Assembly: GCF_900142205.1 (NCBI RefSeq)
Contig: NZ_FRAA01000010.1
Location: 88,232-152,231 of the forward strand
DNA: 64,000 nt
Direction: 5' to 3'
DNA from: Reichenbachiella agariperforans
GTDB lineage: Bacteria > Bacteroidota > Bacteroidia > Cytophagales > Cyclobacteriaceae
The translations under genes and the position numbers were made by a program. The stretch's first letter is position 1. Each line of letters starts with the position of its first letter. Below, piece by piece: positions 19,243 through 28,700 of the stretch. The notes beneath the pieces were generated by a model. It made no database searches. It was given only the letters and a program-made list of their open reading frames with translations, and was not told the DNA's origin.

Positions 19243-19502
19243 TCTGGACTCTAACCGCCAGACAAGCCCGTCAGGCGATTCTAGAAGATATCTACGCAGC
19301 AACAGGCGACAAAAATGAGTGCCGAAAATTTACCCTTCTCCTCAAGGTTCATTTGAAATATATCTCTAAATACAATTTTGCAGGGATAGAGTCCAACTAT
19401 ATCGCCATGCGCGAAACCAACTGTGGTGATTACAAAATCTTCTACAAAATCCGATCTGGCTCTATCAACATCACTGGGTTATTTAAAACCAATCAAGTAT
19501 AG
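19227..19502 (+). CDS. RelE/ParE family toxin-like protein
   Basis: The 91-residue basic protein has the plan of the RelE/ParE fold. An early strand is followed by helices (IWTLTARQARQAILEDIYAATGDKNECRKF), and then strands with the common ending NCGDYKIFYKIRSGSINITGLFKT. Family members are mRNA interferases or gyrase poisons. Which of these applies here cannot be read from the sequence, because catalytic residues vary. It overlaps the acidic upstream gene by 16 bp, the usual antitoxin-first order. Three bases separate its stop from the next gene's GTG, so the radical SAM gene may be co-transcribed. Confidence 0.75.
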   Translation: MVKGIIWTLTARQARQAILEDIYAATGDKNECRKFTLLLKVHLKYISKYNFAGIESNYIAMRETNCGDYKIFYKIRSGSINITGLFKTNQV

Positions 19503-19505
19503 ATA

Positions 19506-20483
19506 GTGCGCCTCATCCAGCACCCCATACTGTGCAACTACTACGTCACCTACCGTTGCAATGCCAAGTGTGGCTTTTGCGACATTTGGGAGCGACCTTC
19601 TCCCTATGTCACCATAGAGCAAGTCGAAACCAACCTGATATCACTCAAAAAACTAGGCATCAAAGTCATCGATTTTACCGGAGGCGAACCGCTGCTGCAT
19701 AGAGATATCGATCATTTTTTCGCATTCGCTAAAAAGCTGGGTTTCATCACCACACTCACCACCAACGGGCTGCTTTACCCCAAACATGCAGAGGGATTAA
19801 AAGGCAAAGTCGATATGCTACATTTCAGTCTCGATACGGCTCACAAGGAGAAACATGACACGATGCGCGGAGTAGCCTGCTACGATCACGTCATGGAGTC
19901 CATCCAGATCGCCAAATCACTCGGCGAAAGACCCGATATTCTCATGACAGTCTTTGAAGATAATATCGGCGAAATCGAAAAACTGTACACAGACGTGTGC
20001 CTCCCCAATGATCTTATCCTAATCCTCAACCCTTCCTTCGAGTACAACGAAGTGGAAACAGGTTCAGAGCTTTCGAATCAATCACTAGAAACTTTGACAC
20101 GCTGGGGCAAAAAGAAAAACATCTATCTCAATCAAGCATTTATCCAGCTCCGCCGAGACGGTGGCAACCAAACCGAAAAACCCGTCTGCAAAGCTGCTAG
20201 CACCACTCTCGTCATCAGCCCAGAAAACGAACTACTACTGCCCTGCTACCACCTAGGCACCAAAGGATTCGCTATAGATGGAGATTTAGAAAAAGTATAC
20301 CACTCAACAGAAGCACAAAAACTAATCAAACTAGAAGGCCGCCTACCCGAGTGTCAAGGCTGCACCATCAACTGCTACATGCAGCCCTCTTTTGCTGTAG
20401 AGATGAACAAATACTTTTGGCTCGCCCTGCCTAGTACCTTCAAATACAATTGGATCAAAGGTACTTGGAGACAGTTAGTCTAA
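19506..20483 (+). CDS. radical SAM protein with SPASM-like C-terminus
   Basis: The 325-residue protein starts with GTG. The radical SAM motif CNAKCGFC (Cys18, Cys22, Cys25) is followed by DFTGGEPLLHRDI, the SAM-binding GGEP block. The C-terminal part has further Cys residues: CKAASTTLVISPENELLLPCYH, then CQGCTINC. That is the layout of SPASM/twitch domains, which bind extra iron-sulfur clusters. Such enzymes modify peptides or small molecules, but no precursor peptide gene is evident nearby. It follows the toxin gene by 3 bp, which may be chance or co-transcription. Confidence 0.85.
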   Translation: MRLIQHPILCNYYVTYRCNAKCGFCDIWERPSPYVTIEQVETNLISLKKLGIKVIDFTGGEPLLHRDIDHFFAFAKKLGFITTLTTNGLLYPKHAEGLKGKVDMLHFSLDTAHKEKHDTMRGVACYDHVMESIQIAKSLGERPDILMTVFEDNIGEIEKLYTDVCLPNDLILILNPSFEYNEVETGSELSNQSLETLTRWGKKKNIYLNQAFIQLRRDGGNQTEKPVCKAASTTLVISPENELLLPCYHLGTKGFAIDGDLEKVYHSTEAQKLIKLEGRLPECQGCTINCYMQPSFAVEMNKYFWLALPSTFKYNWIKGTWRQLV

Positions 20484-20679
20484 CTACTTCTTGGGCTTCC
20501 AAATCCAAATAAATCACCTCATTTGGAACCTTCCATTGTATCCATAGCATCTTCAATACGATCCTCTCATTCTCCATAACGAAGAGAATGTCCTATGAAG
20601 ACAAAATCATTTACTCGGGAATCCCATTTCACTACTTACTTTTAGGATTTATCTCTTAACTATTCGGTATTAATTCATT

Positions 20680-20687
20680 TATATTTG
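20680..20687 (+). promoter_or_regulatory. putative nqrF -7 element (TATATTTG)
   Basis: TATATTTG fits the TAnnTTTG consensus. It lies 40 bases upstream of the nqrF ATG, in a 244-bp gap after the radical SAM gene. A weak TTA at 20656-20658 could serve as the -33 region with 21-base spacing. This supports independent transcription of nqrF. Confidence 0.5.
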
Positions 20688-20727
20688 TGCCCATAAAAAT
20701 TGTGACGGAAAATTTAATTTACAAACA

Positions 20728-22035
20728 ATGTCCTTTATCATATTTACTTCAATAGTCGCCTTCACCTTAGTGATTTTGCTATTGGTTTTTGTACTACTTT
20801 TTGCCCAATCTAAATTGGTGCAATCAGGTGATGTCAACATCACCATCAATGGTGACACGTCTAACCCTATCGTCACCGCTGCAGGATCTACTCTATTGAG
20901 TACGCTTTCTGGACAAAAGATCTTCCTCCCATCTGCATGTGGTGGTGGTGGTACTTGTGCCATGTGTAAGTGTGCCGTACTAGATGGCGGTGGAGACGTA
21001 CTCCCTACAGAAGTAGGTCACCTCAACCGCACCGAGCAAAAAGAACACGTCAGACTCGCTTGTCAAGTCAAAGTAAAGCAGGACATGAACATCGAGATTC
21101 CAGAAGAAATCTTCGGGATCAAAAAATGGGAATGTGAAGTAGTATCCAACTACAACGTAGCAACATTCATCAAAGCCTTTATTGTAAGATTGCCAGAAGG
21201 TGAAACACTAAACTTCGAAGCAGGCGGATATATCCAAGTCGATGTACCTAAGTGTGAAGTAGACTTCAGTACTGATATAGACATAGCTCCAGAACCAAAT
21301 GACCCAGCTGGACCAGACAAGTTCAAAGAAGACTGGGACAAATTCGGTATCTGGGATTTGAAAATGAAAAATGACGAGGAGATCTTTAGAGCTTACTCGA
21401 TGGCTAACCACCCTGCAGAGGGGAACATCGTCATGCTAACGATCCGTATCGCTACCCCACCATGGGATAGAGCCAAAAATGCATGGATGGATGTAAATCC
21501 AGGTATTTGTTCTTCTTATGTATTCTCTAGAAAACCAGGAGACAAAGTAACGATATCTGGACCTTATGGAGAATTCTTCATCAAAGAGACCGAAGCAGAA
21601 ATGATATACGTCGGTGGTGGTGCAGGAATGGCACCAATGAGATCTCACCTATTCCACTTGTTCCACACCTTGAAAACAGGTAGAAAAGTAACTTATTGGT
21701 ATGGTGGACGATCTAAAAGAGAATTATTCTACGAAGAAGATTTCAGACAAATCGAAAAAGAATTCCCTAACTTCCAATTCGAAATCGTACTCTCTGATCC
21801 ACTACCAGAAGACAACTGGGTAGAGAAAAAAGACATGGATGACACGGAAGGTGACGGTTTCTTGGGATTCGTTCACAATGCAGTAATCGACCAACAGTTG
21901 AAAAAGCATGAATCTCCAGAAGATATTGAATTCTACTTCTGCGGACCTCCGATGATGAACCAAGCAGTTCTCAAAATGTGTGACGACTGGGGTGTTCCAG
22001 ATGAGAATGTATCCTTCGATGATTTCGGTGGGTAA
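20728..22035 (+). CDS. nqrF: Na+-translocating NADH:quinone reductase subunit F
   Basis: The 435-residue protein has one N-terminal membrane helix (about residues 5-26) and a plant-type [2Fe-2S] domain with Cys71, Cys77, Cys80 and Cys112. An FAD-binding domain follows with the RAYSMAN motif. The NADH-binding domain has GGGAGMAPMRSH and ends in the conserved SFDDFGG. It is the NADH-oxidising entry subunit of the sodium-pumping NQR complex. No nqrA-E genes are within the window on either side, which is unusual because the six genes are normally contiguous. A strong terminator follows, so it is a single-gene unit. Confidence 0.95.
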   Translation: MSFIIFTSIVAFTLVILLLVFVLLFAQSKLVQSGDVNITINGDTSNPIVTAAGSTLLSTLSGQKIFLPSACGGGGTCAMCKCAVLDGGGDVLPTEVGHLNRTEQKEHVRLACQVKVKQDMNIEIPEEIFGIKKWECEVVSNYNVATFIKAFIVRLPEGETLNFEAGGYIQVDVPKCEVDFSTDIDIAPEPNDPAGPDKFKEDWDKFGIWDLKMKNDEEIFRAYSMANHPAEGNIVMLTIRIATPPWDRAKNAWMDVNPGICSSYVFSRKPGDKVTISGPYGEFFIKETEAEMIYVGGGAGMAPMRSHLFHLFHTLKTGRKVTYWYGGRSKRELFYEEDFRQIEKEFPNFQFEIVLSDPLPEDNWVEKKDMDDTEGDGFLGFVHNAVIDQQLKKHESPEDIEFYFCGPPMMNQAVLKMCDDWGVPDENVSFDDFGG

Positions 22036-22056
22036 GCTTACCGAATAAAGATTTTC

Positions 22057-22090
22057 AAAGCCCAGACATTAAGTTGTCTGGGCTTTTTTT
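22057..22090 (+). terminator. intrinsic terminator after nqrF
   Basis: The 12-bp perfect stem AAAGCCCAGACA / TGTCTGGGCTTT has a six-base loop and is followed by a run of T. It lies 22 bases after the nqrF stop codon. Confidence 0.93.
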
Positions 22091-22125
22091 GTAGCTTTGA
22101 TTCGACCATTAACATTATCTAACAC

Positions 22126-23277
22126 ATGGATCTCAAACTCTTTTTCAATCCCATAGACGCTAGCCTCAAATCAGAACAATTCGATAGCGATTCGCTAATA
22201 CAGTCGATCTATATCAACGAGAGCAAAATCCCGAGTCTGGAATCTATAGATATAGCCATCATAGGCTTGAGCGAGACCAGCGGCAGTGAGAGCATTGCTG
22301 ACTCGGGACTGAAACACATCCGTCAAAAACTCTATGGATTAAAAAAAGGACAAGGAAGCTGTAACATCGTAGATCTGGGCAATCTAAGAAATGGCACGGA
22401 GCTAGAAGAGACCTACAAACGCATTCAAGTAGTGTGTCAACGTCTCATCGAAAAAAGAATACTTCCTATCCTAATCGGAGGATCACATGATTTAGATATC
22501 GGGCAATACCTCGCCTATCAAGAGGAAGAAAAAATGGTCAGTGTCCTCAATATTGATTCTCGCTTTGATATTACCAACAAACAAGAGCAAGCGCCCAACC
22601 TGAGTCATTTCCATAAGATATTCACACACGAGCCCAATTACCTCTTTAATTTTACACAACTCGGACATCAATCTTATTTGGTCAATCCCTCTGCAGAACA
22701 GGTGCTAACCCAACTCGGCTTTCATAGCCTCAGGCTAGGAGCCATGCGGGATGATTTCAGAAGAGTCGAACCTTTGATTAGAGAGGCAGACATGATCTCT
22801 TTTGATCTCTCAGCCATACAAAAAACATACTGTCCAGGCGGTGACCAATCGGTCGTATTTGGGTTGACGGGTGAAGAAGCGTGTCAAATCATGTGGTATG
22901 CTGGCATGAATGACAAATTGAGTTCCGTGGGGATCTACGAATACAACCACGAAAAAGACACCTCAGATCACCAGTCTGCCATGATCGTTGCTACGATGGT
23001 GTGGTATTTCATAGAAGGGTTCAAAAACAGAAAGGGAGAGAAAGGGTTTCAAACCAATGACTATGTCAAGTACGTCGTGGCACTGGATGTCAACCCTGAG
23101 ACTATCGTGTTCTACAAAAGCAGACTGTCTGACAAATGGTGGATGGAAGTGCCGAACATGAATCATACGGGGGTTTATGACAGAAACTATATCATACCAT
23201 GTGATCATTCAGATTACGAACTAGCTACCAAGGGAGAAATACCCGAACGCTGGATTCAAATATTCTCTAAGCTATAA
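22126..23277 (+). CDS. arginase/formimidoylglutamase-fold protein with altered metal ligands
   Basis: The 383-residue protein has the ureohydrolase fold pattern. GGSHDLDIG contains the first metal His, NIDSRFDI replaces the usual DAHxD, and SFDLSAI replaces DxD. Two of the six canonical manganese ligands are therefore changed (His to Arg, Asp to Ser). Bacteroidota relatives are usually labelled formimidoylglutamase (histidine degradation), but no hut genes lie nearby. The protein may have a different metal centre, another reaction, or no catalysis. A TAGCTTTG element at 22092-22099, right after the nqrF terminator, is a possible promoter. Confidence 0.75.
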   Translation: MDLKLFFNPIDASLKSEQFDSDSLIQSIYINESKIPSLESIDIAIIGLSETSGSESIADSGLKHIRQKLYGLKKGQGSCNIVDLGNLRNGTELEETYKRIQVVCQRLIEKRILPILIGGSHDLDIGQYLAYQEEEKMVSVLNIDSRFDITNKQEQAPNLSHFHKIFTHEPNYLFNFTQLGHQSYLVNPSAEQVLTQLGFHSLRLGAMRDDFRRVEPLIREADMISFDLSAIQKTYCPGGDQSVVFGLTGEEACQIMWYAGMNDKLSSVGIYEYNHEKDTSDHQSAMIVATMVWYFIEGFKNRKGEKGFQTNDYVKYVVALDVNPETIVFYKSRLSDKWWMEVPNMNHTGVYDRNYIIPCDHSDYELATKGEIPERWIQIFSKL

Positions 23278-23290
23278 TGCTGTCTGGAGA

Positions 23291-25072
23291 TTATGATTCT
23301 ATATCTTCATTTATTTCTGTCTCTACTCCCCCTTTATCCTCTACATCGCTATGCAGTAGCGTAAAACGTTCCAAGCCACTCTTCAGCTCCTGCGAAACAT
23401 CATTGAGCCAGTTTGATTTAAGAATATAGTTATTCATCCCTGCTGATAGTTCTGTTGCCGAACTGGATATCTCCTCTGTTCCTGCCGCAGTTTGCTCTGC
23501 TATGACCACTACTTCCTCCGTGATGTTAACCACTTTATTTATGCTTTCGCTTTGTGAATTCGTAGCTCCCAGAATCATCTCAGAAAAACTCAAAGTCTCT
23601 GTTGAGGATAATTCAATCTCTTCGAAAACAGATGCAGCTTTGCCAGAAGCCTCCACACTGGACTTAACGACTCCATTCATAGCCTCTATGACATCCGCCG
23701 CCTCTAATGTATCCCGCTGTACATCGGTCACTAGTTTTTCGATTTCACTCGCAGATTTTCTTGACCCCTCGGCTAACTTCCTAATCTCTTCCGCTACGAC
23801 AGCAAAACCACGACCTGCATCACCAGCCTGAGCTGCTTCGATCGCAGCATTTAACGCAAGTAAATTCGTCTGAGAAGCAATGTCAGTAATCACGCCCAGC
23901 ACACGAGAGATCTCTTTGGATCGCTCAGTCAACACACGCATCGAATCAGTCGTCTTTCCAGAATAAACAGATATCTCCGTCACACTATCTACGACGTACT
24001 TTGCAATCTTAGCCCCCTCTTCACTATTCTTTACACCTTTCTTAGCTGCTTCATTGATAGATTGAGATTTTGATCCCATTTCAGTAGAATTTTGCATCAT
24101 AACCTCCACCAAAGTAGAAGACTCATCCACACGCGACACTTGTGTTTGCGCACCATGACTCATTTGCTCAATGGCACTGGCAATTTCACGTGTACTCGAA
24201 TTCATTTCTTCTCCCGAACTCAGCATTTCATAAGATGAATCCCCTATATCTTGGGCATTTTTTGCAATCTTCACCAAAAACACGTTCAAATTGTCTAAAG
24301 CGACATTTAGGTTATTGGTCATTTGCAGAATTTGACCTTTCGCTTCCAGCCTATAGCGCTGAGTCAAATCACCTTCCGCCATAGCATTCACTATTTTGTT
24401 GACTTCTAATACCGGTGTCACTATAGAAGACAAGAGTCCATTCACTGACTCACTTAATTCGCGCCACACACCTTGCTTCTCTCCCAAGACAATCTTGGCC
24501 TCTAAATTCCCTACTTCTCCTGCCTCTTTTACCACATATTTGGTTTCTGACACTACATTGGTAAGCTTTTCTCTTAACATCAATAGTGAATTACCCAAGC
24601 GGTCATTATCACTCAGTGCAGTAAACTTTACCGAAAGGTCTCCATCCCCCATGGCAGATGAAAAATTAGCAGCTTCTTTCAACTTCTCTAAAAAGAGATT
24701 AAGAGATTTAAAAAAGCCTCCTACTTCATCATTTCTACTAAGGTCACGGGAGTCTATCTCCAAATCTATCTCTCCACTACGCAATTGGTCAAACACCCCA
24801 TTAATACGAGACATTGGCCGCTCTATACTATTGCGTAAGACCCGAAAAGTTAAAAACACAGATAAAGTACCTATAGGAACACTGTATGTAAGGTGAATTA
24901 ACCCAAAAGACCCGGTAACATAGGCCTCTGTAACTACGACAAACATCGTAGCGATAATCCATATTCCCGCTTTGTAAATGAATGATTTTCTGAATATCCA
25001 CCAATTGATTGTGAGCAAAACTGGGAGGACACCAAAATAGATAACACAAAGAAAATAAATTAGTTCTTCCAT
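23291..25072 (-). CDS. methyl-accepting chemotaxis protein without periplasmic sensor domain
   Basis: I take the ATG at 25072 as start (593 residues, MEELIYFLC); the open frame extends eight codons further to a TTG. The N-terminus has three or four membrane helices with only short loops. Two HAMP-like stretches follow (one with [11 protein letters not shown], another with [10 protein letters not shown]). The cytoplasmic signalling hairpin tip [41 protein letters not shown] is intact. It would control CheA in response to a membrane or intracellular signal. There is no C-terminal CheR-binding pentapeptide. Its stop is 14 bp from the convergent arginase-fold gene. Confidence 0.93.
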   Translation of the reverse strand: MEELIYFLCVIYFGVLPVLLTINWWIFRKSFIYKAGIWIIATMFVVVTEAYVTGSFGLIHLTYSVPIGTLSVFLTFRVLRNSIERPMSRINGVFDQLRSGEIDLEIDSRDLSRNDEVGGFFKSLNLFLEKLKEAANFSSAMGDGDLSVKFTALSDNDRLGNSLLMLREKLTNVVSETKYVVKEAGEVGNLEAKIVLGEKQGVWRELSESVNGLLSSIVTPVLEVNKIVNAMAEGDLTQRYRLEAKGQILQMTNNLNVALDNLNVFLVKIAKNAQDIGDSSYEMLSSGEEMNSSTREIASAIEQMSHGAQTQVSRVDESSTLVEVMMQNSTEMGSKSQSINEAAKKGVKNSEEGAKIAKYVVDSVTEISVYSGKTTDSMRVLTERSKEISRVLGVITDIASQTNLLALNAAIEAAQAGDAGRGFAVVAEEIRKLAEGSRKSASEIEKLVTDVQRDTLEAADVIEAMNGVVKSSVEASGKAASVFEEIELSSTETLSFSEMILGATNSQSESINKVVNITEEVVVIAEQTAAGTEEISSSATELSAGMNNYILKSNWLNDVSQELKSGLERFTLLHSDVEDKGGVETEINEDIES

Positions 25073-25133
25073 TTGTAAATAGCTTGATTGAAACAAATGT
25101 GACCAGTGGCATCACACTCAAAAATCAGTATAT

Positions 25134-25179
25134 ATATTAGAAATACAATAAATAATAAGCTTTATTGTATTTCTAATAT
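25134..25179. repeat. perfect 19-bp inverted repeat
   Basis: The arm ATATTAGAAATACAATAAA (25134-25152) is exactly repeated in inverted form at 25161-25179, around an eight-base loop. It lies 62 bp upstream of the chemoreceptor ATG. It lacks a T-tract and is not downstream of any gene, so it is more likely an operator, a structured leader or an element end than a terminator. Confidence 0.85.
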
Positions 25180-25563
25180 CATGAATAAAATATTGAATAG
25201 TAGTAGCCACCTACATTATTTGTGTATTAAACACCTAATATACCGATAAATAGGGATTGGAACTCAGTGTCTTTATTACCAACTTTAATTTGAGATGAAT
25301 TACGCTAGCCATAGGTTCTCCCTGTAATGGTTGCGTTATAACCACTTACTTAAAAGTTAATTATTGCACATAACTATAGGAGACAAAAAAAACAACACTT
25401 ACTATACACGTAGCGTTATATGCAATATTTACAGTCACTCCTTTGATTAATTAAAAATAAACCCTAATTTGTACCAAACAACATCAACACAACAACCTAA
25501 TGTGATTCATACCATTTAAGTACTACAATCAAAATTTAACTACGCAAATCCTAATTGAATGGA

Positions 25564-25592
25564 TTGAAGCGACCAAAGCCAATTTACTTTTG
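25564..25592 (+). promoter_or_regulatory. candidate promoter of the PKS gene
   Basis: TTG at 25564-25566 and TACTTTTG at 25585-25592 match the Bacteroidota -33/-7 pattern (TTG, then TAnnTTTG) with 18 bases between them. The predicted mRNA leader is about 185 bases. Confidence 0.5.
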
Positions 25593-25696
25593 GTAAAAGA
25601 CTAACCGATCACACCTCCACCTAATAGTGTTCGAACTCGCTCATTGGTCATGATACTGCCAATACTGATTAGAAAGACATTCTACTATTGCTAACA

Positions 25697-25735
25697 GCTA
25701 TAGTTAGTACCTACTGATAGAAGACTGACTATAGC
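25697..25735. repeat. imperfect inverted repeat upstream of the PKS start
   Basis: GCTATAGT at 25697-25704 faces ACTATAGC at 25728-25735. The complementarity extends inward with one mismatch to 12 positions. It lies in the predicted leader about 50 bp before the ATG, so it could be an operator half-site pair or a leader hairpin. Confidence 0.6.
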
Positions 25736-25783
25736 ACAGATTACTTTCATGAATTTATAACTCTTTATATAAATCAATTAGCT

Positions 25784-28700
25784 ATGAAAAAAACAGATAT
25801 CGCCATTGTAGGGATTGGGTGTCACGTACCAGGACAAATCCATGGTCCCGATAGTTTTTGGGAGCAACTAACCAACGGCATCAATGGAATCACCGAAGTG
25901 CCCAAAGACCGATGGAGTCACGAGGAATTCTATGACCCTAATCCAGACAAGGCAGGAAAAATCAAAACCAACAAAGGTGGTTTTATAGAAAGAATAGATC
26001 AGTTTGACAATGAATTTTTTAAGATATTCCCCAAAGAAGCTGAAAGAATAGACCCACAACAGCGTCTACTACTCCAGACCACTTTCGAATCCATAGAGGA
26101 CTCAGGAGACCGATTGGATCAATTCAAAGGCTCAAACACTGCGGTATTCATGAGTATGTTTACCAATGACTACTGGGATATGCAAGTAGACCAGAAGAGC
26201 AGATATGAAATTAGCCCTCACGTACCGATGGGGTCCTCTCTCACTGCGATCGCCAACAGAGTATCCTATTTCTATGATCTAAAAGGCCCCAGCGTTTCGA
26301 TCGATACTGCCTGCTCCGGCTCTCTCGTATCTATACATTTAGCATGTCAGGCGATATGGGATCAAACTGCCGACTCAGCTGTAGCTGGAGGTGTCAATAT
26401 CATCATCAATCCTGAATCAACCATCATGATGTCCAAGGGCAATTTCTTGAGTCCTGATGGTCACTGCAAGTCCTTTGATGAAAAAGCCAATGGATATGTC
26501 CGAAGTGAAGGAGTAGGAGTTGTATACCTCAAACCAGTAGACCAAGCCGTTGCAGACAACAATAAAATATATGGCATCATCAAAAGTACTGCTTGCAACT
26601 CTGACGGGCATACTAGCGAAGGTTTCACTGTACCTAGCGAATCCTCGCAAACACGAATGCTTCGCAATGCATACGCTCTAGCAGGTGTAGACGTGGACAA
26701 ACTCCAATATATAGAAGCGCACGGCACAGGCACCCCTGTAGGAGATCCTATCGAGACCAAGTCATTTGCCAATGTATTCGGTAAAAGAAGCACAGATCAC
26801 CCACTGATGATTGGATCTGTCAAAACGAACATCGGTCACTTAGAAGGCGCGGCAGGAGTAGCTGGTTTGATTAAGCTTGCACTTTCGATCAAAAACAAAA
26901 AAATACCTGGCAATCTCCATTTCAATAAAATCAATCCAAAAATAGATTTACAGAATTGGAAGCTTAAAGTCGTCAGTAAAAACACGGATTGGCCTGCACA
27001 ACCCGATGGTGGCCCTCGCATAGGGGGAGTCAACTCATTTGGAGCAGGAGGCACTAATGCGCATTTGGTCCTTCAAGAATACATCCCATCGGATGATTCC
27101 CTAACTCAAACCAATATTGACACAGAAGAGAATCAATACCTCTTCCACACCAGTGCCGAAACGACCCTTTCATTGAACAACCTCCTACGTGAGTACAAAG
27201 ACTACCTCTCAACGTCTAAAAACAGCCTGAGAGACATCTGCTACAACATAGGGAAACACCGGTCTGACCTCAAGCACCGCATCGCGATAGCGGGTAGTGA
27301 CAAGGGTGATATCATCACCAAAATCGACGCGTACCTAGATGGAAATACACTCGCTGGTGTCGTAGTAGATGAAGTAGACACTCCTGCCCAAAAAATCGCA
27401 TTCGTGTTCACTGGACAAGGTCCACAGTGGTATGCAATGGGACAAGAACTTATCGCTAACGAACCCCTTTTCAAATCCGTCATTCAAAAGATCGAAACCT
27501 ATTTTCTAGAAATAGCAGGTTGGTCTTTGTTAGAGGAAATGAACAAGGATGAAGAAAACTCCAGAGTCAATGACACCCGAATCGCACAACCAGCCATCAT
27601 GGCGATACAAATCGCACTGGTAGAACTTTGGAAAAAACATGGTGTCATACCAGAAGCAGTCGTAGGACACTCGATTGGCGAAGTAGCGGCAGCTTACACT
27701 GCTGGCTCACTAACCTTAGAGCAAGCGGTACAAGTGATCTTTCATCGAAGTAGAGGCCAACACGCCGCTACGGGCAAAGGGAAAATGCTAGCGGTCAGCC
27801 TCACGCAAAAAGAAGCCGAAGATGCCATTAAAAGTGTATCAGATGTAGTATCCATCGGAGCGGTCAACGGCCCAGCCATGACGGTGCTATCTGGAGATGA
27901 AGCACCACTGATCAAAATCGCCGAAGAGCTTGAGAAAAAGGATATTTTCAACAAGTTTCTAAGAGTAACGGTACCGTTTCATTCCCATCACATGGAGCCG
28001 CTCAAAGACGAACTCATCAGTTCTCTCGCCTCACTGAAACCGAGTCTATCCAAAACAGCACTTTATTCAACAGTGACAGGCCAACAAGAAGATGGCTCAC
28101 ACCTAGTCAGCAAATACTGGTATGACAATGTTCGAGAACCTGTCTACTTCTCCAATGCACTAAGTGCTATGGTAGATGATGGATACGACCTATTTATCGA
28201 AATAGGTCCTCACCCCGCTCTGTCAGGCGGAGCTGAAGAACTATTTGAATCCAAAAACATTACCGCCTCTATCTTCCCTTCTATCAAAAGAAAGGAAAAT
28301 GAGAAACTAAGGTTTCTTCAAACCTTAGGGTCACTATATACCAAAGGCTTTGCTCTCAATTGGGATATGATATACCCTGAGTCAAAACAGGTTTTAGATC
28401 TCCCAAGATACCAATGGGACATGAAATCATTCTGGTATGAAAACCTAGAACACAAGGCCAGAAGAATAGGAAAAAAAACGCACCCTTTGTTGAATGGAAG
28501 TATACAGTCCGGAGCGCAAAAAGATCTTTTCAGCTTCGACTTGCTCCTAGACAGACGAGTAGATCCATACATCGACGATCATCGGGTGGATGATGTCATT
28601 ATCTTCCCCGCGACGGGTCATTTGGAAATGGCTACTGCTGCTGCCAAAGAAGCCTTTGGTAGTGACTTTGGATTCCTAGAGGACGTGAATTTCGAAAACG

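Larger units (their letters stand above)
25073..25783. other. 711-bp divergent non-coding region
   Basis: This region separates the divergent chemoreceptor and PKS genes. It is AT-rich and contains no convincing open frame. It holds a perfect 19-bp inverted repeat, a candidate promoter and a second inverted repeat, listed separately. Its length is unusual for this gene-dense window and suggests a regulated promoter, a small RNA or a decayed element. Confidence 0.6.
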
